DNA of 40,610 nt from a virus. The notes beneath the pieces are model-generated. The model was given only the letters and a program-made list of their open reading frames with translations. It was not told the origin of the DNA and made no database searches. The stretch covers positions 1 through 40,610 of IMG/VR virus record IMGVR_UViG_3300046171_000234. One strand, 5' to 3'. Position numbers and translations under genes: made by a program. This document shows positions 32,270 through 39,700 of the stretch, one piece after another (position 1 is the first letter of the stretch; each line of letters begins with the position of its first letter).

Positions 32270-32746
32270 ATGGCAAATAGAATATTAGCAGGAAAAAGAG
32301 CAAGCGGAGGGCATGGACTCTATGTTTCAAGAACAGGAGAAGATGTACTTACAACTACAAATCCACTAGCTTTTGACTCAAGAGCAGGTAATTCACCTGT
32401 AATATATGACGCAGGAGAAGGAATATTAGGTACAACAGCAAATGCGCAAGCAACAATTACGCATAATTTAGGATATACTCCTTTATTTGCAGTAAGATGG
32501 TGTACACAAGCTGAAATAAGTGGTGGAGTTGCAACAAAAGTGTTCGACCCTAGATATAGTCATATGGTTAGTATTACTTATCCAGAAGGTATTGCTGAGA
32601 TTCAATTAGTACCTTATGGAATATTTGTAACTCCAAGTTCCTCAGATTTAAAAATAAGAAGATTTATGCTAACTGGAGGAGATTCCGTATACTACTCATA
32701 TATAATTTTTAATGAACCCGATTACACAGGAGGACTCGGACTATGA
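32270..32746 (+). CDS. Tail-appendage paralogue C, 158 aa
   Basis: It begins MANRILAGKRASGGHGLYVS with RTGEDVLTTTNPLAF, the most diverged of the three copies. The C-terminal domain contains LGYTPLFAVRWCTQAEIS, which resembles small globular domains in other phage tail proteins. Its stop overlaps the following gene as ATGA. It probably assembles on the tail tip with A and B or as an alternative to them. Confidence 0.65.
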   Translation: MANRILAGKRASGGHGLYVSRTGEDVLTTTNPLAFDSRAGNSPVIYDAGEGILGTTANAQATITHNLGYTPLFAVRWCTQAEISGGVATKVFDPRYSHMVSITYPEGIAEIQLVPYGIFVTPSSSDLKIRRFMLTGGDSVYYSYIIFNEPDYTGGLGL

Positions 32747-33162
32747 TATATAACATTTTTTATGACAGTAATAAAGAAATTGCTTGGTCATGCACTGCAA
32801 ATGTGACTGACGAAATAAAAACAGAACAAAAATCTTCTCATAACTATGATTTTTTAACTTATGACTGCTCAGCTGTACCTAATGGAGAAGATTGGCATAT
32901 TAATGCAGATGGTGATGCAGTTGTAGAAAAAGCAGTTTTTGATCCTTCCTACAGCACAACTACACCAAGCGTTGATAGCACCGTTACTGTAACAGGCGTA
33001 CCTGCAGGAACCGAAGTGTTTTTAGATGGAACTTCAGCAGGAACAATGTCAGATACAACATTAACATTTACAGCTCAGGAAGCTGGAGATTTTGAAATAG
33101 AATTTAAAAAAGATAAATACAAAGATTACTATAATGTAATCACAGTATCGAGGTATGCATAA
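32743..33162 (+). CDS. Small tail-associated protein with PEGA-like C-terminus, 139 aa
   Basis: The N-terminal half is a mixed domain (NIFYDSNKEIAWSCTANVTD). The C-terminal half (VTVTGVPAGTEVFLDGTSAG to the end) has the strand pattern of a PEGA-like or Ig-like surface domain. It follows the three appendage paralogues and is coupled on both sides (ATGA and TAATG). I infer a fibre accessory role from position. Confidence 0.6.
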   Translation: MIYNIFYDSNKEIAWSCTANVTDEIKTEQKSSHNYDFLTYDCSAVPNGEDWHINADGDAVVEKAVFDPSYSTTTPSVDSTVTVTGVPAGTEVFLDGTSAGTMSDTTLTFTAQEAGDFEIEFKKDKYKDYYNVITVSRYA

Positions 33163-33350
33163 TGAATGTAAATTTAGCAAAAAGTGGTGCGACTCCTCAA
33201 ACAAAAAGAGCCGCATACTATGAAACTTTAGCAGATCAGTTAGATAAACTTTACCATGATATAGATAATGGCAAGCTTGGTGATGACGCAAAAACGTCAA
33301 CCTTCTATCTAGGTAGGAAAGCAGTAAAAGATAAATATCCCAAAGGATAA
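33162..33350 (+). CDS. Small helical phage protein, 62 aa
   Basis: RAAYYETLADQLDKLYHDID and KAVKDKYPKG form a pattern frequent in small genes beside tail-fibre genes of many phages (QLDxLY, then VKxKYPK). It may be a fibre assembly helper. The gene starts in a TAATG junction and ends the operon before promoter P4. Confidence 0.65.
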   Translation: MNVNLAKSGATPQTKRAAYYETLADQLDKLYHDIDNGKLGDDAKTSTFYLGRKAVKDKYPKG

Positions 33351-33382
33351 AGGATAACGATTTCACATTCCAAAAATAATCC

Positions 33383-33412
33383 TTGACATCAGGTGTGATT
33401 TTTTGGTATAAT
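33383..33412 (+). promoter_or_regulatory. Promoter P4 (sigma70 type) of the fibre operon
   Basis: TTGACA (33383-33388), 18-nt spacer ending TTTTTTGG, TATAAT (33407-33412). The spacer end and the bases behind the -10 (TATAATTAATTC) strongly resemble P3. GGAGG at 33422-33426 lies before the next start at 33441. It should drive the genes to the right edge. Confidence 0.85.
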
Positions 33413-33440
33413 TAATTCATTGGAGGTATAAGAAATAACC

Positions 33441-33773
33441 ATGAGTGCTGGTAATTACAACATAAAAATAGATCAGGGATCAGATTTCTCGTTACAGCTT
33501 ACTGTTCAAGAAGATGGATCCGCAAAAAATCTTACAGGCTTTAGTGCACGTGCACAGATGCGCCCCACAATCGATTCTAGTACTCTTACAGCTACGTTCA
33601 CTTGTACAATATCAAATGCTACTAGCGGAATACTGACTATGGCACTTGCAAATACATTAACAGACGATATAGATGTTGGACAGTATTACTATGACTTAGA
33701 GTTATTTACAAGTACTACCTCACAAAGACTTATACAGGGAACAGCTACTGTCTCTGGTGAAGTAACAAGATGA
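33441..33773 (+). CDS. Virion-associated beta-sandwich protein, 110 aa
   Basis: The pattern NYNIKIDQGSDFSLQLTVQE, LTGFSARAQMRP, VGQYYYDLELF, RLIQGTATVSGEVTR is common in small proteins encoded at the start of marine phage fibre operons and reads as an Ig-like beta-sandwich. It could serve as an adaptor between tail and fibres. It ends in an ATGA junction with the next gene. Confidence 0.65.
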   Translation: MSAGNYNIKIDQGSDFSLQLTVQEDGSAKNLTGFSARAQMRPTIDSSTLTATFTCTISNATSGILTMALANTLTDDIDVGQYYYDLELFTSTTSQRLIQGTATVSGEVTR

Positions 33774-34177
33774 GCCGTATAGGGCAAAATAGACTTGCAA
33801 GAACAGATGTTATTGCAGCTCATCCTACAATTTCTATTACAGAAAGTGCACTCAATGATGTAATTGCAAACATTACGACAACTTCACAAACGATACAAGT
33901 AGAACAATATTTTCGTGCATTTGTAGCAAGTGATGTAGTTTCAACTACACATAACACAGTATCAGTAGCAAATGTACAAGACGCAATAGAACAATTAGAA
34001 TCTCAATTCTCAAGAGGAGACACAGATCCTACTACAAGTAGTGAAACTTATCTTGACAATGGAGATTTATTTTACAATACAAATACAAATCAATTAAAAG
34101 TTTATAGAGATGGTGCATGGCAAATTCTACTCGAAGCAGAGGGAGACATGGATACATTAGATGGGAGTACATTTTAA
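33770..34177 (+). CDS. Fibre adaptor-like protein, 135 aa, paralogue of the next gene
   Basis: Key segments are VSVANVQDAIEQLESQFSRG, then GDLFYNTNTNQLKVYRDG, and the end GDMDTLDGSTF. All recur in the gene at 34178 (NVQDALEQLADQFFRG, DNQLKVYRETS, GDMETVDAGSF). The first half has a short strand region and the middle a helix likely to trimerise. The two genes are a tandem duplication. The closing GSTF resembles the ends of the next two fibre proteins. Confidence 0.65.
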   Translation: MSRIGQNRLARTDVIAAHPTISITESALNDVIANITTTSQTIQVEQYFRAFVASDVVSTTHNTVSVANVQDAIEQLESQFSRGDTDPTTSSETYLDNGDLFYNTNTNQLKVYRDGAWQILLEAEGDMDTLDGSTF

Positions 34178-34523
34178 ATGGCAACAACAATTACAGTAGT
34201 AGAAGATGTAACAAGCGTAAGCGTGAGTGCAATCTCACCAACAGATGCTTCTACTAATGCTGCTCAACTTAACATTTACACCTCATAATGTTATCACTGC
34301 TACTAACGTACAGGATGCGTTAGAACAATTAGCAGACCAATTTTTTAGAGGAAATGACGTACCCAATGCAGGTACTACAAATTTATCAGAAGGCGACTTC
34401 TTTTATGATCTGAATGATAATCAGCTCAAAGTTTACAGAGAAACATCATCAAACGTTTTTCAGTTCGTACCCCTAGCACAAGCAACAGGCGACATGGAAA
34501 CAGTAGATGCGGGGAGTTTTTAG
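34178..34523 (+). CDS. Fibre adaptor-like paralogue, about 115 aa, one-base shift near 34268
   Basis: It starts directly after the TAA of its paralogue. The first frame reads MATTITVVEDVTSVSVSAIS to AAQ and stops; the second carries LTFTPHNVITATNVQDALEQ to the end. Removing one C near 34268 joins them. The homologous protein upstream is intact over the same region, which supports an indel in this copy. It ends GDMETVDAGSF. Confidence 0.6.
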
Positions 34524-34543
34524 GACTCCATTAGGAAAATAAA

Positions 34544-36718
34544 ATGGCAACAACAATTAAGATAAAAAGATCCACAGGTACTTCGGCTCCAAGTAGCCTT
34601 ACTGCTGGTGAGTTAGCTTATACAGGCGGAGCGGGCGCACAAGGTGGTGCTGGTTCCAGATTATTTATAGGTAATCCTGCCGATGGCAGTAATCTAATAA
34701 TCGGTGGTAAATATTTTACCGATATGCTCGACCATGTACATGGTACGAACACAGCGAGTTCAGCATTAATTGTTGACTCCAATAAAAAGATAAACGAATT
34801 ACTAAGTGGTAACATTGTAGTTACTGGTTCTAGTAACACTATTTCTACATCAAGTGGTACTCTTACTATTGCTCCTACAGGTAATTTAATAATTACTCAC
34901 GGTGGTACAATAGATTTAGATGCTCAAGCAAACGTAATGTCTATTATCGACAATAACGCAGCTTCTCTTGATATTAAAGAAGGTTCAACTTCTTACTTAA
35001 AATTCGTAACAACAAATTCCAGCGAAAAGATAGTAGTCGGACAAGACACTACATTCGCAGATGATGTATCTTTACTTTCAGATGCAGCCGTCTTAAACTT
35101 TGGAGCAGATTCAGAAGTTAACCTAACTCATGTTGCCGATACTGGTTTACTTCTAAATAGCACTAGCGTTTTCCAGTTCAGAGATTCAGCACTAAGCATC
35201 GGATCTTCTGCAGACGGACAATTAGACATCAATGCAGATACATTATTAGAAATCACAGCACCAACAGTACAATTTGATACTGATGGTCAAGTAGTATCTT
35301 TTGGAGCAGACGGAGATGTAACACTTACACACGTTGCTGATACTGCATTACGCCTTAACTCAGGCATGGCACTACAATTTAGAGATTCTGCAATCGGCAT
35401 TAACTCTAGCACAGACGGACAATTAGATGTAGACGCCGATACAGAAATTGAAATCACAGCACCAGTTGTTGATATCAATGCTTCAACATCAGTTAATATT
35501 AGCAATGACCTTAAACTTGACAGCGATTCAGCAGTCTTAGGATTTGGTGCTGATAATGATGTAACATTAACACACGTTGCTGATACAGCTTTAATGCTGA
35601 ACAGCTCAATGGCTTTACGATTCAGAGACTCTGCACTAAGCGTATCTTCTCCTTCAGACGGTACATTAGCAATCGCAGCTGACACAGAAGTCGACATTAC
35701 TGCAACAACTATTGATATCAATGGTAATGCAGATATTAGTGGATCACTTGGTGTTGGTTCAACTACAATGTCAACTGCAAAAGTTTCTGACTTAACAAAC
35801 AATAGAATTGTTATTGCAGGTACATCTGGCGAACTTGAAGATGATGCCAACTTTACATTTGACGGCACAACCTTTGCAGTTACAGCCGCTACAGATATTA
35901 CTGGTGACTTAGATGTCGATAACATTAATATCAATGCAAATACAATCTCTAGCACAAATTCAAATGGTGATATAACACTATCTCCAAATGGTACAGGTAC
36001 AGTTAAAGTTCCTTCAGGTTATGATGATAGAAGTGGACAAAATGCACTTACTCTTGTAACAAAAGGATATGTTGACGCAGTAAAACAAGCACTTGATATT
36101 AAAGATTCAGTGCATGTAGCTTCAACAGCAAACGTTTCTTTAACAGCAGGCTCTTCTGGACTAGAAGCAGGTGACGCAATTGATGGCGTTACTCTTGTAG
36201 CTGGCGATAGGGTTCTTCTTAAAAACCAAACAGATGCCTCTGAAAATGGTATCTATGTAGCAGTTGCTTCAGGTGGTACACCTGCTCGTTCAACTGATGC
36301 AAATGCAAGTGCAGAAGTTACTTCTGGTATGTTTGTATGGGTTGAAGAAGGTACTGCTAACGGAGACCAAGGTTATGTACTTACAACAAATAATGTAATC
36401 ACTCTTAATACTACAGATTTAACATTTACACAATTCTCAGGTGCTGGTCAAATAACAGCAGGGAATGGTATGACAAAATCTGGAAATACAATTAATGTAG
36501 TTCCAGACGCAGTAACTCTATCTGTAACAGCAGATCAAATTAAGTTAAAAGGTGATGTAACAACAACAGCACTTGGTGACTTGTTAATTGGTAAAGCGTC
36601 AGACGGCGGTTACAAACGATTAGCAGCTTCTTCAGGTGGTGCAAACTACTTATTACAATTAAACTCTTCTGGAAATGATGTTGAGTGGACAAACTCAATT
36701 GACGGAGGAACATTCTAA
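34544..36718 (+). CDS. Tail fibre protein with three 70-residue repeats, 724 aa
   Basis: The N-terminus (TIKIKRSTGTSAPSSLTAGE) is a common start of marine phage fibres and is related to the next gene. A collagen-free, Ser/Thr/Asp-rich shaft follows, with three repeats at about 185-395 (VNLTHVADTGLLLNS, VTLTHVADTALRLNS, VTLTHVADTALMLNS, each followed by a FRDSAL/FRDSAI segment). The C-terminal part has YVDAVKQALDIKDSVHVAST and LLKNQTDASENGIYVAVA, a domain frequent in phage fibres, and the protein ends NSIDGGTF. It is probably a trimeric fibre. No peptidase S74 chaperone is seen. Confidence 0.85.
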   Translation: MATTIKIKRSTGTSAPSSLTAGELAYTGGAGAQGGAGSRLFIGNPADGSNLIIGGKYFTDMLDHVHGTNTASSALIVDSNKKINELLSGNIVVTGSSNTISTSSGTLTIAPTGNLIITHGGTIDLDAQANVMSIIDNNAASLDIKEGSTSYLKFVTTNSSEKIVVGQDTTFADDVSLLSDAAVLNFGADSEVNLTHVADTGLLLNSTSVFQFRDSALSIGSSADGQLDINADTLLEITAPTVQFDTDGQVVSFGADGDVTLTHVADTALRLNSGMALQFRDSAIGINSSTDGQLDVDADTEIEITAPVVDINASTSVNISNDLKLDSDSAVLGFGADNDVTLTHVADTALMLNSSMALRFRDSALSVSSPSDGTLAIAADTEVDITATTIDINGNADISGSLGVGSTTMSTAKVSDLTNNRIVIAGTSGELEDDANFTFDGTTFAVTAATDITGDLDVDNININANTISSTNSNGDITLSPNGTGTVKVPSGYDDRSGQNALTLVTKGYVDAVKQALDIKDSVHVASTANVSLTAGSSGLEAGDAIDGVTLVAGDRVLLKNQTDASENGIYVAVASGGTPARSTDANASAEVTSGMFVWVEEGTANGDQGYVLTTNNVITLNTTDLTFTQFSGAGQITAGNGMTKSGNTINVVPDAVTLSVTADQIKLKGDVTTTALGDLLIGKASDGGYKRLAASSGGANYLLQLNSSGNDVEWTNSIDGGTF
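35095..35740 (+). repeat. Three tandem repeats in the fibre gene, about 210-230 nt each
   Basis: Units begin near 35095, 35300 and 35530. Each encodes a FGAD..V.LTHVADT..LNS segment, a FRDSA segment, a DG.L.I.ADT segment and a final strand. Protein identity is high but the DNA has drifted, so the duplication is not recent. The arrangement extends the fibre shaft and offers material for length variation. Confidence 0.75.
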
Positions 36719-36723
36719 GGAAT

Positions 36724-36735
36724 CTCTATATAGAG
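36724..36735 (+). other. Perfect 12-bp palindrome between fibre genes
   Basis: CTCTATATAGAG lies in the 38-nt gap between the fibre gene ending at 36718 and the next start at 36757. It may be a binding site or a small RNA stem; no T-run follows. No other copy was noticed. Low weight. Confidence 0.25.
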
Positions 36736-36756
36736 TAAGACAGGACAACCATAAAT

Positions 36757-39700
36757 ATGGCTACAATACAATTAAAGCGTTCAAATACCGCTGGTGCAAA
36801 TCCTACTACTTCCAACCTTGCGTTGGGAGAAATGGGTATCAATACTAAAGACGGAAAGTTTTTCTTAAGAAAACACGTTGATGGTAATACGAGTGGTGAC
36901 TCAATACTAACATATGCTCCACAGGGCATTAATGCCTTTGGAACACAAACTTACGAAGTAAAGGTTGTTACTAAAACTGCCGCTCACCCTCAAAATGGTA
37001 CTGGTAGTTCTAGTGGTTATACTATTGATGGTTTAGAAAGTCCTTTCTTACTCCTTATTCCTGGAAACACATATAAATTTGATCAAGCAGATTCAAGTAA
37101 TAGTTCACATCCTCTACGATTTTATTTAGAAGCAGATAAAACAACTGCTTATACAACGGGCGTTACAACAAATGGTACTCCGGGTTCTTCTGGAGCATAC
37201 ACACAGATTGCTGTCAGCACATCTACTCCTCAAGTTTTATACTATCAATGTTCATCACATGGTTACATGGGTTCAGCCGCTTACTCTGTTTCAGACGCAA
37301 TAGCAGATGGCAAAGTAGACAGCGATCAAATAGCAACAAATGCTGTAACTTCAGCAAAGATTGCTCAAAACTCAATTCTTACAAAACACATTGATGATAA
37401 CCAAGTAACAGCAGATCAAATAGCAGACGCTACAGTTACTACAACTCAGATTGCTGCAAATACTATTGCAACAGGAAACATTGCAGATAATGCAGTAGAT
37501 GGTACTAAGATTGCACAAAATAGTATTCTTACTAGACATATAGACGATAATCAAGTCACAGCAGATCAAATAGCTGATGCAACAATTACAACAACACAAA
37601 TAGCAGCAAACACTATTGCTACAGCAAATGTTGCAGACAACGCTATTGACGGAACAAAAATAGCATCAAATAGTATTCTTACTCGACACATTGATGATAA
37701 CCAAATTGGTATAGACCAGTTAAATGTATCAGATGGTTCTAGTGGACAAGCACTTACAACTGATGGTAGTGGAACATTATCTTTTTCTACTATTTCAGGT
37801 GGTGGTAGTGCTTCAGATAGTTTTAAAACTATTGCTATCTCAGGACAGAGTAGTGTAGTTGCAGACTCTTCTACAGACACATTAACACTCGTAGGTGGAA
37901 CAGGAATTACACTTACAACTAATGCTAGTACTGATACTATTACAATTACAGGAACAACAGGAATATCAGCAAATGCTGTAACCGCAACACATATAGCAAC
38001 TGGAGCAGTTGGAGCGAGTGAACTCGCAGCTACTGCAGTAACAGCCGGTGCTTATACAAATGCCGACATAACAGTCGATGCAGATGGTCGTATAACATCA
38101 GCTTCAAACGGTACAGCAACTGTAGCAGATGGGGCAATAACAACAGCTAAACTAGCAGACGATGCAGTCAGTGCAGCAAAACTTGCAGATACAGCAGTAA
38201 CAGCGGGAACATATGGTTCTACAACTGTTTCACCACAAATTACAGTAGATGCACAAGGAAGAATAACAAATGTATCAAATCAGACAATCTCTGGTGGAGG
38301 TGGATCTGGTGGTATTGGTTTAAATCAAACTGTTGCTGTTTATGAAGGCTCTGGAGACGGCTCAACAACAGCTTTTAATACTGGAACAACAATAACAAAT
38401 GAAAATCTAACTTGGGTGTTTATAGATGGTGTTTATCAAGAAAAAGGAGCTTATTCAACATCTGGCTCAACAGTAACATTTAGTGCTGCACCACCAAACG
38501 GAACAAGTGTAGAAGTAAATAATCTAGCAAACTTAACAACAGGCGGAGCATTTAATCATAACTCGTATAATGGAGATGGCTCTACAACAGCATTTACACT
38601 TTCAAAAGCACCAGGATCAGACACAGACTTAATTGTATTTATAGATGGTGTATACCAAAACGCTGATGCATTTAATGTAAGCAGCACAACTCTTACATTT
38701 GATACTGCACCAGCAAACGGAACAAAGGTTATAGCATACACAATTGGTGGTGTTGTAATGGGTAAAGCTTCAACAGTTGACACATTTAATGGTAATGCTT
38801 CTACAACAGCATTTACATTATCGCTAGATCCTGTAAAAGAAGAAAATACGCAAGTATATGTTGGCGGTGTATATCAGCCAAAAGGAACATATGCTGTAAG
38901 TGGTACAACACTTACTTTCTCAGAAGCTCCACCAAGTGGAACAGGTAATATTGAAGTAGTTATAAATCAAATTACAACTCTTACTGACGTAGGAGCAAAT
39001 GCAGTAACAGCTACTTCCATTGCAGCAAATGCAGTTGGCTCTGCAGAGATCGCTGCAAACTCAGTAGATTCAAGTGAGTTAGTCACTGGTTCTATTGATA
39101 CAATACATATTGGAGATGACCAAGTAACAAATGCAAAACTTGCAGTAAACTCAGTATCCGCAGTAGAACTTGCAGGAAATTCAGTAACAAGTACACAGAT
39201 AGCACAGAATCAAGTAGGAGTATCAGAATTAAATGTATCTGATGGTTCTAGCGGACAAGCACTAACAACAAATGGTAGCGGAACTTTAAGTTTTGCTACA
39301 ATAGCAAGCCCAACATTTAAAACTTTTGGTACAAACTCCATAATGATTGGAGACAATGATACAGGCACGATTAATGCAGCAGATAGTAATACTGGATTAG
39401 GTATAGATATTTTTGCAGCTTTAACAGAAGGTGATGGTAATGTTGCTATAGGTAAAAGTGCTTTAGCAGCAAATACTACAGGTGATTATAATATTGCAAT
39501 TGGTCTAAATACTTTAGATGCGAATACAACAGGTACTCAAAACACTGCTTTAGGTTTAAGTAGTTTAGGTTCTAATACAACAGGTAGTTTTAATGCTGCT
39601 CTTGGGGTTGGTGCTTTGGGTGCAAATACTACTGCAAGTTCTAATACTGCAATCGGTCATACTGCTTTAACAGCAAATACCACAGGGTATGACAATACAG

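Noticed and set aside
35287-35955. Long open frame of 222 codons on the minus strand
   Set aside because: It is the antisense of the three fibre repeats; its Ser/Val-rich text mirrors the repeated + strand codons and there is no start signal.
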